A DNA stretch of 64,000 nt, taken from Ostrinia nubilalis (taxonomy: Eukaryota > Arthropoda > Insecta > Lepidoptera > Crambidae). The position numbers were made by a program, and so were the translations under genes. Positions 1 to 13,792 of the stretch are shown here, in pieces. The notes beneath the pieces were generated by a model, which saw only the letters and a list, made by a program, of their open reading frames with translations, had not been told where the DNA came from and did not search any database. Location: NCBI RefSeq assembly GCF_963855985.1, contig NC_087097.1, positions 3,939,001-4,003,000 of the forward strand. The letters run 5' to 3'. Numbering within the stretch: position 1 is the first letter of the stretch; every line of letters begins with the position of its first letter.

Positions 1-687
1 TTATTGGTTCCTTCAAAGGGATAAAGCCTGTCAGATGACGTTTTGCCGAGTGGTAAGCATAATATAAAAGCACAATTTGCTTAATTTCAGAATCGGGGAA
101 ACGAACAATGAAAAAACGAAAGATCATTATGGTACGAGTACTTGGGAGCAAGAGCAACGGGATTTAGGTGAGTAAATTATGTGATTCTTGCTTTATAATC
201 CGGCCCACGAGTGCACAAAAAAGCGCGATTTTTATGCTGTGTAAGTTTTATTATTATAACCATTTCAATAACAAAATAGAAAATACCATCGATCGACGAC
301 TTCGGATGCGCACCGCGCGTGTTGATAAGAAATCGCGACGAAAACATTCGGGAAACCCAAAGAGGGTGACCGCGAAACGATTCCCTCGGGGACAGCGGAC
401 AGAACCCGAACAAGCCGGGCGATTGCTTCCAGAAAGATAAAACGAGCCTAAAGGAAAGTGTCAGAAATGAAGTGGCCTACATGCCTGATTCGATCATTGT
501 TGTTGTGATAACGCAATCTCGTAAACCCAGTTAGGTCGGCCTATAATGCCCTTATCGCCGGCAATCTTCGAACAAATTCCAGAATATTTGTAACTGTATG
601 TTTTCTATATTTTACAAGTCGCAGTAAGTAGGGAGGTAAGTAGACCCGGTAGAATAGAACTTTTTGAAGACAAAATGATTCCAACTT

Positions 688-918
688 ATCTACACTAATA
701 TTATAAAGAGGAAAACTTTGTTTGTTTGTTTGTTTGGTTGTAATGAATAGGCTCAAAAACTACTGGACCGTTTTTAAAAATTCTTCCACCATTCGAAAGC
801 TACATTATCCACGAGTAACATAGGCTAAATTTTATTTTGGAAAATAGGGTTCCGTAAAATAAATGTAATTGTAGTTAATGTAGTCCACGCGCGCGAAGCC
901 GCGGGCGGAAAGCTAGTA
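688..918 (-). mobile_element. RTE-like LINE/SINE tail
   Basis: Reversed, it starts ACTAGCTTTCCGCCCGCGGC and ends TTTATAATATTAGTGTAGAT. This end pair recurs many times in the window. Confidence 0.7.
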
Positions 919-1075
919 ACCAATAAACGAACTGAAATGTAACTATCCTTGCTGCAATGTTTCCCCATGTTCTGAAACGTAAGGCCCGACGCATTTATGT
1001 AAAAAATGTTTTGATACTTATATAATAAGTAAGTTGTGCCCACTTCACGTATCATCACGTAGGAATCTACACTCA

Positions 1076-1580
1076 ACATCAAATAAACCGCACCTTCCGC
1101 GACGCGAACTTTAAAGATTTTCTTCTGACACAATTATGGTACCCCAACAATATTGGTGTTATTTGAAAGCCCAATAAATATCGTTAAAGAAAAATACATT
1201 TCATTTCTAAATAAATGATTAACATATACCATAAATGTGACTTGAAAATAGACCTCACTTTGGGCTCACCTCTGGGATCAATTAGACCAATTTTTATGGT
1301 TATAAAACCAAATAAAGATCTCACGTGTCCTCTTTAACAGATGGATAGCGATTAATCCCAACTTAACAGTTTTTAGTCATAAAAATGGCTATAGCGTAAC
1401 TACCTATTTTTTTAAGAAGTGACTCTAGATCCTTGTACAGACACATTTTTGGGGTAAAAACCTTTCCTTTAATGAAATAAAGTTTAGAACTAGGCTTTCA
1501 AATGGTACCAATGTTGGTGGGAAGTGGGGATGCATACGTTTGATAAGTGCTTGTCGCGGGAGGTGCGATTTATTTGATGC
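1076..1580. mobile_element. TIR element of about 510 bp, copy 1
   Basis: The ends ACATCAAATAAACCGCACCT and its inverted version (GCGATTTATTTGATG) bound a piece that recurs in the opposite orientation at 13274-13792. It has no coding capacity. Confidence 0.82.
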
Positions 1581-3659
1581 CGAGTGTAGTTGGAGAGTAA
1601 TAGGCAACCTTCTCGGAGGATCGTCCTCTTCAAAAATAACTAATAAAAATTACGATGAAGCCTAAAGTCGAAGTTCACTGAATTTCCACTACATCCACAA
1701 ATTCATCTCACCCTAAAATAATTCAAACAAGCATTCAATCTCGGCCCCAAAAGCTGTGCGTCGTTTTATCAGGGCCTTCTTGTATCGTTCTTATTTACAG
1801 CCGCCCTGAAATGACCCCTGAGGATTGGGCTACAAAAACCACCCGTTTATGAGATGAAATCGCGAGACCTCGGCCCTTTTTATAACCAGCCAATTCTGGG
1901 TTACGACTGTAACTTCGAGATGGTGCTTCGTCATGGAGGCCAAATCAATTTTAAACGAAGTTTCTTCAGGATATTTTATGCATGACGCCTGAAAGGTCAC
2001 GCTTATGAAGATAAAAACTTGTAAAACTTACGCGCACTTGGCAACTTGGTTTGGTAAAGTCAAAAGGTTTATGGCAGACTTTTTAATTTTATACTGGGTG
2101 TAATGTAAAGTTTCTGTCCCTAACGCCAAATTTAATGGGGCAGAAACACAAGGGTCTTTCCCAGTGGATTTATCCTAAAGAATAGGTACCTAACTTCGTT
2201 TCTGTCTTACCTACCTGCCAGTCGGCGGATCCTCTTCATGTATGGAGAGAGATAGAAATATAAAATTGAAACGGCACAATTTTCTTATCACTAGGAAGCG
2301 ATACCACATAATACATAATACTGTGGTTGAGTGGCAGAGAATGCCACCTGGCATTAAGTCCGCCACTTTACAGTTATATAAGCATAAGTATAAATAAATA
2401 GGTAATAGGCGATACGTACTACTTGTAAATTTCGTAGACATGTGCAAAATATATTATCAGTAAATAACATCATCTGCATATTGTTTGCCTCAACTTGGGT
2501 ATATTGTATAGACAAGAATATGTACTTAACCAAGTAACTTGCAGTGTTGTTCTATTGGAAGTTCTCGCGAACGATCCAACGATATCTTCGATGGCGCCCT
2601 AGGGAACTGCTGAACCGGATTACATTTACAGTGCCTCAGGTTTACCTCTATTCTATATACTTACTCATTATGAATCTTTCTTTCGGATTAGTCTATTTTG
2701 TATAATCGTACATTTTCAGGAGTAAGTAGGTAACTTAAGGTTATTTTATTCTCAAAAGGCAACCCCGGGTAATCATTATGAAAAAGCAGCCAGAGACTTT
2801 ATTTTTGACCTTTAAAAATGTCTATAGAATCACACTTTTCTTAAATTATAGCTGGTATGCAATTACTTATTTTATTTCATGTTGTATTGTTTTAAAGACT
2901 AACAAGCTCCCAGTAATGATAATATCATTTTGATACAAATAAGTATCACATAAAGTTGTTAATGTTTCATCCCTCTTATAATCTCCACTTAGCGTCTTCA
3001 ATCGTTTCTAATCGTAGGCTTTACAAAACCAAACTTTTCTTCTACTTTTCCTCCCACACCATAATTTGTTTAGGATTACACTTTCCAACAGTTTTCCTTA
3101 CAAGAGCTTAATATCGTAAACATGGCTACGTAGCTAAGTAACATGATGATGAAAATTTCACTGCAGCCGTTAACAATGTAGGGGCACATAATGCGAGACC
3201 CTCATTAACCTGTATTACTTAACGAGCAATTCCGGGGTGTTAAAAGACCGTTGCGTACAAATTATGATATTATTTAAATGGGAAAAAGGATGGGAACCGT
3301 TTTGTTTAAGACGCGGGATATTATTGTTATGGCTTTTTCCTTAAAAGCGGCTCTTCGTTTGAAATATAGAAAGACAGGTGTTGCGTTTGTAGCCAGGTGG
3401 TGAAGTAACAGTAACACGGTGCGATTCACAGGGGACCCCCAGGTTCGATTCTTGATCGTGTCAATTTGAAAATGGCTCAAATCCGTTCTTTAGTACAATG
3501 AGGTTGTTCATTATCATTAGCTAGGCAGGCGCAATCTGCGGTTAGAAGTTGGGCAAAAAAATTACGATGTTCCTTTTTTCATTCAGCCATTGCCAACAAT
3601 GTTTTGGAGATCTTTGGACCATCGCCATGTTATGTGTCTTTAATAAACCTAAGTTAAGG

Positions 3660-3728
3660 CTTTACGCCTCTTTGTGGAAATCCTTGGGGGAGGTCTTTGT
3701 CCAGCAGTGGACGTCTTTCGGCTGAAAC
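3660..3728 (+). mobile_element. LINE 3' fragment (QQWTSYG type)
   Basis: CTTGGGGGAGGTCTTTGTCC then AGCAGTGGACGTCTTTCGGC and TGAAACGA. Confidence 0.75.
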
Positions 3729-4743
3729 GATCGAAGGCTTTACACTAGCTAGACTGTTACATAAGTACCTACTTAAGCCTCATAGTCTGGTCATACTGCA
3801 GTTATTTTTTCAAATATTTCTTGCATGTTTATAAGTCACTTTCAAATATTTGAAAAAAAAAGACCCTGGTGCTCCAACGCAGAATAGCAGGTGTAGATTC
3901 TCTCGTAACAACGATGAGCGAGAAGCCAATTACTTCCAAAGCTATTGGGCCTGTTTAGGGGCGTCTCACAAAACACTCATTACTTACATTTTCGCCGTTG
4001 TTCAGAGAAATGGTAGCAATTCGCGACAATTTAAAGGTAGGTACAGTCGTAACTTTGTTTCGAAGACAGAATCTCTAAAATTACGTGATTGTCGAGAGAC
4101 AAGGGACTTTAGTAAGTAGTAGGTAGTGCCATACCACATAGGTACTACAGACGACAGCAGGTCTAGATACCTACACTGGGGTATCTAATCCAGTTGTAAT
4201 TAGTGCTATTTTTCAACAAAAAATCTAAAGGATCAGTGCTGTTGACTGTCTACACTTACCTTTCAATAGTGCCGCCTAGCCGTGGAAACACTACCTATTT
4301 ATCTGAGGAATATTAATAGGTAGGTACTCGTTTTTTGACAAATCTATAAAAATATAATATTATTCCTAAATAACTGATCCAATTTTAAAGCTTTAAAACT
4401 CAAAATTTAATTCTAGTAGTTGGTTGTTAAAGAAAAACGTCCGTTTCAAACCGTTTTCAATTTCCCACTTCCCCGTCCAAGAGTCAAACACGACGCCAAC
4501 AATTGGGATCAAAGCTCTAATTCTTTTACATTTAATTCGGAACCCTTCAAAGGCTTTGTCTTCATTCAGCCTGTTTTAATTAACTTAGGAATTCGAGACG
4601 TTAAAAATTCAGGCAAGGACGTAGAAAATCGTATTTACTGGGCTGATGAGCCAAATAAGTTTAGTTGCGGACGTGACGGTCAAGTAGATAGTATTAGAGC
4701 GTTCAGTGAATGGAGAGGTGACCATTTTTAAGAGCTCTATAAT

Positions 4744-5872
4744 CCAGGGTCTCCCAATTTTTTTTTGCCAAGGAACCCTAATTGATTATACTTTTCCTAG
4801 CGGAACCCCCGTACTACTCCGCCCGCACGCCCTGCCCCTCCCTTGTGCGTAAACAAGTCGGACGGAACCCTTGCGGCCTTTCCACGGAACCCCAGGAGTG
4901 CACGACCGCCCACTGTTGGGATCTGAAGTAGCCGCTCGGTGTGTCGGTGCGTGCACTGGGTCTGATCGGCGGAGCTCGAACCGCCAACCGTTCATCGATA
5001 GTTCTTGATAAATAAAAACGCAATGGACTGTATAGCTTCTTTAATCACTTCACAAATTCACAAATCTTCACTTAACACTATGTAGGTCCTGTCCTTAAGT
5101 CTAGAACTACACTACACTTTGCCCGTTCGAATAGGGCAACCGCGTCGCGTTTAGGAGGAGCTTAGCTCGACTCGCACTTATTCCGATTTCTCTGCACTGG
5201 ACTGACTGGATTCACGAACTGACGAACTAACTCACGAACTAACTCAGGAACTGAACTGACTTTTTGGGCTCGAGGCGCGCTTCTTATGTCTTGTCTGAGA
5301 GCGAGGGTTTAGTCGCGGCAATCGCCCATAATCTACACCAATCGCCATGCCCGAATGTAGGCTATCTCTCTTTCAAACCCTCCCTCTCAGACAGACGCGT
5401 CCGTGAGCGCTCACATGCCTATCTCGCTCACTCCTAAGCGATTCCCTATCTTCTTATTCTTAATTATCTGTTTTCCTTAATTAATATGTGTCCTCTTTAT
5501 TATTTTCATGTAAAAAGTAGTACATAGGTTTCGTCTTTCCTTATATATTACGATTTAACTTAGTCCTTAATAAATTACATCTTCTATAAAGAATTATTCA
5601 TCATTTACCATCTTTACTTATGTAACTTACATAAACGGTTATTATTTCCATAAATTATATATCAAGCTATTTAATATTATTACAGAGACCATCAAATACA
5701 TGTTAAAACCTTAAATATTCAATAATTAACATACAAAACATACACATTTACAGTTTACGCGCAACGGTGTACGCATTCGTTCGCGCCACTATTTCGCCGA
5801 TTTCCTCCTTCTCGGCGAGTCGTCCCCAACACCAGGGTTCCGCGGACCACCTTTCGGGAACCGCTGCTATAA
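4744..5872. mobile_element. hAT-like non-autonomous element hosting the solo LTR
   Basis: The left end CCAGGGTCTCCCAATTTTTT, with GCCAAGGAACCCT after it, and the right end GTTCCGCGG...GGGAACCGCTG have the look of hAT-type ends (CAGxGGTTCCCAA). The LTR splits them. Confidence 0.45.
4914..5831. mobile_element. Solo LTR, 918 bp
   Basis: Starts TGTTGGGATC and ends GTCCCCAACA, so it has TG...CA termini with a 7-bp inverted end. It is longer and richer in regulatory-looking sequence than the MITEs here, with no coding frames and no internal retrovirus-like region beside it. TG...CA with TGTTGGG is usual for BEL/Pao or Gypsy LTRs. No exact target duplication was seen (CCCAC left, CCAGG right). Confidence 0.6.
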
Positions 5873-5944
5873 TCTATTGTAGGAGTCCTCAATTTTAGAA
5901 GTAGCGATATAAGACTTTATAACTTAAACCTTGCTGACAGTTGA

Positions 5945-6160
5945 AGAACATCATCATATGCATGCTGCTGCATAGGCCTCTTCACCCAATGATTTCCACA
6001 TCGCCCGTTTGCTAGCGGCCTGCATCCAGCGCCTTCCTGTTACCTTTATGAAGTCTCGGTCCATCTTGTGGATAGACGTCACACGCTGCGTTTTCCGGTA
6101 CCTGGGTGGCCTCCACTCCAGAACCTTGCTGCCCCATCGGCCATCAGTTGCTAATCCGTC
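5945..6160 (-). mobile_element. LINE 3' fragment (QQWTSYG type)
   Basis: The minus strand reads through RKTQRVTS-like and KSLG parts with several breaks. The plus strand shows CCAATGATTTCCACATCG and CAGCGCCTTCCTGTTACC. Confidence 0.75.
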
Positions 6161-6742
6161 GGGTTACGTTAGATATTTCTGATTGGATCTCATAAAGTTG
6201 AAGAACAATACATTATACTTACTGCCTACATAAAATTATAGTCTTTTATAGGTCAAGTAATTAAGACTTTGCTAAGTTAAAAGCCTGCCTGAATTATAGA
6301 TTGGTAATTAATTAAGTTTTAGCCAGCTGCCGTAGCGAGCATAATTTTGCTTTCAGATAGTTTGGGGTTCCCAAGTTTCTAACTATGATTTTCATCAATA
6401 AAACTTGTTAGATTTTTTATAAAACATTCTACGGAACAATTGCAAGTTTATATCAGTAAATTAAAGTTAGGGATGCTTGTTAATCGTGTTACTTGATTCT
6501 GAGTTTCGGAAGTTTGCTCAATAGTTACTAACCTTATTAAAAGAAGGAATTAAGTTATAGTTACTTGATTTTTTAGACAGAAAAGCTCAAGGTGAATCTT
6601 GTAACAAAAGCCCTCTATTTTGTTGTACAGCGGTCGTCATTGAAGGTACTCGTGTTTCCTAAGATGTATTAGGGTATTAATTAATTTGATTTACATTTTC
6701 ATCACTCAATATAATCAATTAAATACATTTTTTTATGCGTAA

Positions 6743-6840
6743 CAAGGCGGGTATTATAATCGCAATGGCACCTGGTGTTAAGTGAGATGCAGTCTACAAT
6801 CTGCCCTGTAAGTGCCTATTCACTCTCGCCGGATTATAGG
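6743..6840 (-). pseudogene. Jockey/CR1-type LINE 3' end, short
   Basis: Plus strand GGCACCTGGTGTTAAGTGAG and GTGCCTATTCACTCTCGCC are antisense matches to the copy at 45946. Confidence 0.65.
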
Positions 6841-7807
6841 TATTGTTGGGGAAAGACAGGAGCAGTAATTTTCCGAGAAAGTATTATTGGGATTCCGTTA
6901 ATACAAATGTTGTACCCTCAAAAGAATTTGCCTGTGGAATCCTAAAAATACTAACTCCAAAGGGAATGTCCCACTTGTCGGTGGGTCCTAACGACTCCAG
7001 CGACAGTATCGGGATAAAACTATCTTGATGGGAGGCATTAGCCACCATTGTGACGAATCCTTTCTTCAGGACACACCGCAATTGAAAATAGTACGGTAGG
7101 CTCTCTGTACACGTCATTCTAATACAAAGAAATGAAACACCTTATTCTTTTTCTCGCTACTACCATACTCATTTATTATTCTATGCTACCGGGCCACCAT
7201 AACTATGAAAGTAACCTTGTAGTCATAAGTAGAAACCTTCTTGAAAATCAGGCTTGTGCTTAAAAAAGTATGGACCTAACTAACCCTTTAGGGCGCCTTT
7301 TTGATACGGTATGTAGCTCGTATCGTACTTATGATTATTTTTACAAAGTTCGTCTCAGTATTTATGACAATAAAGTTTTTCTTTATTTTCTCACATGGTC
7401 TATTGCCAGACTATTTTTAAGTGTCCGAGATACCTTATTTAAGAAGTGAAACCATTTTAACCTCTAGGTCTAGGTTTATGGATGAAACAAGATGTGATCC
7501 TACCGTAGTAGTTAGTTACTGTTGAGACATCGCTAAGCGCCTATCTTTCCACCCAACTTATGGGCGCATTCATAGGCTTTTAGCAGAATAAGCTAATGAC
7601 TATTACTTCGCGTGAAAAAGTTGCGGTAATGATCTAAATCGGGGCTTACACAAAAGAACTAGGTTAGCAATACTTATTGTACTGCAGACTTTGAGTAACG
7701 TGGCCCATCAGTCTGGCTATGGAACAAAGTGAGCCATTCTTTTCCAAGAGATTTAAAGCCCGTTTTTGGCTGTCTTGGCGAATATACACACACTTCCTGA
7801 CAGCCAA

Positions 7808-7945
7808 GTTTTATTATAATTGTTGTTATAAACAACTATTATAACAAAACAACAATTATTATAAACAATTATAATAACAATTTTATTATAATTATTATAA
7901 ACAATTATAATAACAATTTTACTATACTAATTGTTATTATAGGAC
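7808..7945. repeat. AT-rich array of TTATAATTGTT-like units
   Basis: Repeated words ATAAACAATTATAATAACAA in direct and inverted forms. Low-complexity DNA. Confidence 0.75.
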
Positions 7946-8483
7946 ACGAAAGAAATTTTTTCCGTGATCTGAAGTACCTACCTAATTAACTTATCTAAAG
8001 TAATCTTATTTTACGTAAAGAAGCTTTTGTCAATATTTTTTTTAATAAATTGGTGACGAAAGCTCTGTAGGAATTTAGCACAAATAGGTAACAAAGTAAG
8101 TCATGTTAATATTAAATATTGTACCGCAATAGGTAACTGACTGCGCAAAAAAGTTAAAAGGACTTCTTTTCGTGGCACCCTTCAGCATGCTTCAGCCAAA
8201 TACAAATTCCTCACGTCGAGGGTAACCACGATTTCAGTTGGAATTTCAGTCGCAAGTGTGTACGTACCTACTAAAAAGCTAATTAAAATTATATAACGTT
8301 ACATGGGTCAATTTCCCAAACACATTTTTTGAGCGGCGTAGCTGAAAATCATATGTTTTTTATGACATAGAACTTTGATTTTTTTTTAAACGAAAATATA
8401 CAGAGGTTCCATTTTGAGGACAACATTATTAATGAGTATTTTCTTTTACAAATTCGACAAAAAATAATTGAACTAAGCGTTTC

Positions 8484-10040
8484 TAATTTTGGTGCAGTGT
8501 CCACATCCTTAATTTCTTACAATATGTATTTTTTTAGCTGAAGATCAAAACAGAACTTAGGGAAAAAGTATATTTTTGGATTATACAATCTATCTATTAT
8601 CTAAGATTACCAAATTAAGCAAGTTTCCCAAATAACTGTGATTAAGTCACGTCCTTAAGTTTTGTCCGCGAAAAATTTATGATTTTGGTGTCAATAATGA
8701 AATAGCTCGTCAGTTTCTTTAAAGATCAAACAGGATTTAAACACTCCCATCATTCGTTAGGTTTAGTACCGCCCCCGCGAGCAGTGACGGCAGACGGGTG
8801 CAAGACCTCTGCGTCTTCCCGCCATAAACGTAAATGTGTTGTTTTTTTTTAAACGGACAACAATTCCGCAATTTTGGTGTCTTTTTGTATAAGATTTCTA
8901 AGCTATTCTTTTTAGTTGAATTCCTCGTATAATGTAAAGGAACTGTTTTCATACCATGTGTTAAAATGTTATTGTTATATTTAAAACAGATTTCATATAA
9001 TTTAGCTTTTTCAACGAGAATCTAATTTTGGTGAGTCAATTTTGGTGTTTTTGGTGGTGCACCAAAGCATTTTTAACCGACTTAACTCCGTCAATTGTGA
9101 ACCGATTTTCAAAATTCTTTTTCTGTTCTATAGGGTACACTTATGTGGTGGTCCCATTGTCACCAAGTCAGGATCTGATGATGGGATCCTAGGGAAATCG
9201 AGAGTAAACCTCAAATTTTGTAGGAATGCAATACGTTTTCTAAAGTTATTCAAGTAGTCATCATCTAATGTTGATGAGGTGATGATGGAAGGTAAAACTC
9301 CTTAACGCTTAGGAGTTGGAGGATAATTCTTTAAATATTTTAGGTAGGTATGTACATACAGTTGTATTATTTCAGGTATTTAAGATGAGCTGATGATGAA
9401 AGGTCAAACAACATAAGTTAGGAGTTAGATGATACTACTCAATACTCATTTGTTGATACATACATTGACACATGATACATTGATACTTTTTAGTTGCCGA
9501 TATTTAAAGTAGGGAGCCTGTATTTTGCTAGGAAGATTATTTACACTTGGATTGTGATTAAGACTATAATTTTCCATTACAAAATGGAAAATTATAGTCT
9601 AAATCACATTAAACATAGGTACTGTCCCTCTTCAGTGACAATAACAAGGACTAATCAACTAAAAAGCATGAAAAAAAATAATTTTAACAAAAAAATTAAA
9701 ACCGACGCCAACAATCACTTAAAAGTAGAAAATAAGTACGTCGTTATTTATTTATTAGGACAATATACCATGATTAATATTTTTGGAGTCGGTGCTGGTA
9801 AATTTAAAACCATTTCTTGAGCTTGGCACTAAGATATGACCGACTGACAGCATATTTTCTAATTTTGGTGCTTTAATATAAATTTTGGTGTTCTCTTAAT
9901 TTTGGTGTAAGGAAAATCTAAAAAACTACTGGACAAAATTTAATGTCTTAATCATTTTAGAAACAGTATAAGTTTCCAATAAATTTGATCTATAATTAAA
10001 GAATAAAAATACACAAATAACAATTTCCACCAAAATTAGG
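8484..10040. repeat. Cluster of the 10-mer AATTTTGGTG
   Basis: AATTTTGGTG is seen near 8485, 8871, 9024, 9035, 9859, 9880 and 9896, GATTTTGGTG near 8680, and the complement CACCAAAATT near 10027. The words are irregularly spaced, in AT-rich sequence. No known element is recognised. Confidence 0.6.
9561..9600. repeat. Perfect hairpin, 18-bp arms, 4-nt loop
   Basis: Arms 9561-9578 (AGACTATAATTTTCCATT) and 9583-9600, loop ACAA. Confidence 0.9.
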
Positions 10041-11517
10041 CAAAAATATGCACTTGTTGAAATTCACCCACATAATAATAATTTACTTCTACTTACCTAG
10101 AGTTTTTTTCGCACGCGATAGTTTTTAAGTATTTGCTTGGCAGGAAAATTATAATATAGGTAACATTTATTGTAAAGTATTTAACATTAGGATTTTACCC
10201 ATGCTCCTTGAAAAACTGATCACGAATTAAATCCAAGCAAAATCCGGTTTAAGTCACTGAAATCGGCTCAAAAGCAGATTTATCCGGTTACATGGTAACC
10301 CTATGCACACCTGTGTTGTTTCCATTTATTTCGTTTCGTTGAATTTCATTACGACAATTTGTACTAAAGAACGTTAAGCTTTTAACGGTCTTTGGATAGC
10401 GGAGGGGCTAAAACGTTTAAAAATAAAATTATGTTTGAGCGTGAAAATGTTAGGTTATTATAAAACGTTGTTTGTTTACTTAGATAGATATTTATCATAT
10501 TTATGTAAACTAATATTTTGTACTTACAACACTGAAAAGTGAAAAAAAGTCTCTTGAAACCAATTACGTATTTTCAAAGGTCAAGAAGTTGTTTAATATA
10601 ATTAAATTCATAAGTTTAATCTACTCGATAGAATAGACTGACGGATCCAAACTAAGAATACCAAGTCTACCTCTCCCTAGGAACAAGTAACTTACCTAAT
10701 GACCATGAATAAAAAGTACCTACGTTAAACATCATAGTTATCATTTTTATTTATTTTTATTTTATTTATTCATGAATAGAACGGTAGTACCAATTACACT
10801 ATTCAAACAAGGCGTAACAAAGCTCAGAATAACATTTAAGTAATTAAAAACAATTTAACTTAACTTAATTTAGGAAAAGTATAGTATCATATCACTACAT
10901 ACAGTTAATACCATCATTAACGTAGGTCTACATCATTGCTTTTCAGTAATTACGAATTTACGATCTACATCAACCTGCGTCCCCTCAAGCATAATGAGGT
11001 CATCCGTCCATCGGACCGGTAAAACGCGTTTAACGTTGGCATACACGTGTAATGCTTTGGAAAATTGCCTCTGTACTAAATTAAATTAAATCAAAACAAA
11101 CAGCTCCTTTTCCTCGAGCTTTACACGACTCTTCTTAAATACATACAATTTATTCGAGCACAGGCTGAGGCTAAATTAAATTAAACACAGCCAAATCAAA
11201 ATGTTCCAAAAGTAATGTATATTCATACAAACCGCACACACACATCGTGACGTTGAGAAATTGATGTCTGCCGCGAGTGGTTTGTAAATACTGGCTAACT
11301 TGCTTAATGCTGCTGTAGAGACACCATTGCATTAGAAAAAGTCGGGATATATCGTACAGTTTCTGTTTGAAATATATTCATAAATTAGTTATTTTTGCAC
11401 AGCACCGGCTTGGTTTTTGCTTTGGGTCAGACAGTTCATTCAAATTAGACCTGAAAAACATTTTCAGATTTGATTGATAACCCTACAAAGTTTTACAAAA
11501 GAAAAGGTATATTTTGC

Positions 11518-11727
11518 ACTAGCTTTTGCCCGCGGCTTCACCCGCGTGAATTCAATTTTGTCACAGATCGTCATAAGTTGTAACCTACGTTATTCTGGGT
11601 TATAAACAAAAATACTGTAAAGTTTTATCAAAATCCGTTCAGTAGGTACTTTTTGCATGAAAGAGTAACAAACATGTTAACATCCAGACATCCATACAAA
11701 CTTTCGCATTTATAATATTAGTAGGAT
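11518..11727 (+). mobile_element. RTE-like LINE/SINE tail
   Basis: CACTAGCTTTTGCCCGCGGC at the start and CATTTATAATATTAGTAGGA at the end, about 210 bp. Confidence 0.75.
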
Positions 11728-13075
11728 ATTATGTTTCTACATTAAAAGTTCAATCAAACGCAAAGGTATGCTGTAAGCAGTAAGACAGGGAAAATGTTGC
11801 AACTTAAGGGCTTCGAAGAAAATAGTTCGCCCTCGTCTTGGCTGGGACATTATCCCAGAGAAAACTAGCTTAATAGGTTACCTTACATTTTAAATGTGTT
11901 TTAAATAAGCCCGAGACTTCTCTAGTGCAAAGTCACCCTACAGGCAAATGAGATTCTTGAAGAGGGCTTTTCAATATAATACCCAATTTAAATGTTTGCG
12001 AAAGAAGACAGTCCAGTTTTTTATTTGCTTCATAAGTCGCGAAACGTTTCCCCAAGTCAATAGAATTCAATTAAGTTAAATTAACAACGACTTGTAGCTT
12101 GGGGCGTCACTTTGATTTTGAAAAATAAAACCAATAAGTAAAGGCTTTGTGAAACTATTGAAAGATGTTTTTAAGGTATGGATGGTTTGTTGCTATCAAG
12201 AAGTATTTTCAGGGTTTATTTATATCAGAGATTTAAGTTTACATAATTAAATTAATCTCATAAAGATGTCTCCAAGTTGTAGAGTTATGCTGATGACGTT
12301 TTAAGGGAAAAGTCCTGTGTGAATATAAAAAACCGTAGTTGCGTTAAATGTGCGTTAAATACTTCTACAAAAATTCAAAACAAGTAACAAAATATGTCAC
12401 CTTATACTTATTGTATGATGTTATACCTAAGTTGTTACACAGTTATTACTTTTGCTAGTTTTGTTTGAATTAGATAGGTATTATACCTATTTCAAGAATT
12501 AATTGTAATAGCGTATTCGCTAAGTTAAATTAGGAAGCTTTTTCGTCGTCTATTCCGTGCGATCTAGGCCCTCCCTTAACTGATTCCATGTTAAGCTACC
12601 GGGTTTTAAGACAGTTTTGACTGACAAATTAGCCATTAGGTACAGAAACTGCCGACTAAATTCACAAACCGAAAGTAGTGCAATAATCTAGGAATTGTCA
12701 TCTATTGTTTTTTTGTCATCAATAGCATTTGCATAGTAAGAATTAAGAAAGAAGCATAGGTAGATTTTAAATAAACTTAGGTGTAGTGTTTAGAATTTTC
12801 GGAACGAAAAATAGAGACAGCTCAACTTTTATAAAATAATATGCTCTTCATCATCTATTTTTCACAACTTGATTGACTAAGAAAGAAGCAAGCCGTCGTT
12901 TATAAAACAATTCACATAAAATGAAACACCCAAAAGCTTGGAATTTTTAAATTTCCCTCCATCCCAATTATTTTAATGGAAAACATAATCACGACGTCTC
13001 GACCTATTCCGGCGTATTTTACGCTGAAGAAGGGACTTTCAAAAAGGAATTTTGTTTTGGGGTTAATCTTGATTA

Positions 13076-13272
13076 ATTTGCGTTTTCAGTGCGAAGTATG
13101 AGGCGTCAGAGAGATACAGAATGATGACTTACATACGTAACTATTATGATTCAGTACACGATAGAAATATATTGATTTGCGTTTTCAGTAAGTGCGAAGT
13201 ATGAAGAGAGAGATACAGTATGATGACTTACATGCGTAACTATTATAGTTACCTACACGATATAAATACACT
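13076..13272. repeat. Two-copy direct repeat, unit of about 98 bp
   Basis: Both units start TTGATTTGCGTTTTCAGT or similar and share GCGAAGTATGA, ATGATGACTTACAT and CGTAACTATTAT. They lie at 13076-13174 and 13175-13272, directly before the 510-bp TIR element. Confidence 0.8.
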
Positions 13273-13273
13273 C

Positions 13274-13792
13274 GACGTCAAATAAATCGCACCTACCGCG
13301 ACAAGCACTTTCAAACGTATGCATCCCCACTTCCCACCAATATTGGCACCATTTAATAGCCTAGTTCTAAACTTCATTTCGTTTTTCACTTACTTCATTT
13401 TGTTTTAGTTTTTTACCCCAAAAATGTGTCTTTAGAAAGATCCAGTCACTTCTTCAAAAAAATAGGTAGTTACGTTTAAGCCAAATTTATGGCTACAAAA
13501 TTGTTAAGTTGGGATTAATCGCTATCCATCTGTTAAAGAGGCCACGTGAGATCATTATTTGGTTTTATAACCATAAAAATTGGTCTAATTGATCCCAGAG
13601 GTGAGCCCAAAGTGAGGTCTCTTTTCAAGTCACATTTATGGTATACGTCAATCATTTATTAAGGAATTAAATGTGTTTTTCTTTAAGGATATTTATTGGG
13701 CTTTCAAATAACACCAATATTGTTGGGGCACTATGATTGTGTCAGAAGAAAATCTTTAAAGTTCGCGTCGCGGAAGGTGCGATTTATTTGAT
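13274..13792. mobile_element. TIR element of about 510 bp, copy 2, inverted
   Basis: The same element as at 1076, reversed. Shared stretches include TGGTCTAATTGATCCCAGAG and TTAAGTTGGGATTAATCGCT. Confidence 0.82.

Noticed and set aside
9494..9820. 108-codon plus-strand frame
   Set aside because: It contains the perfect hairpin at 9561-9600 and AT-rich filler (Asn/Lys runs). No family resemblance.
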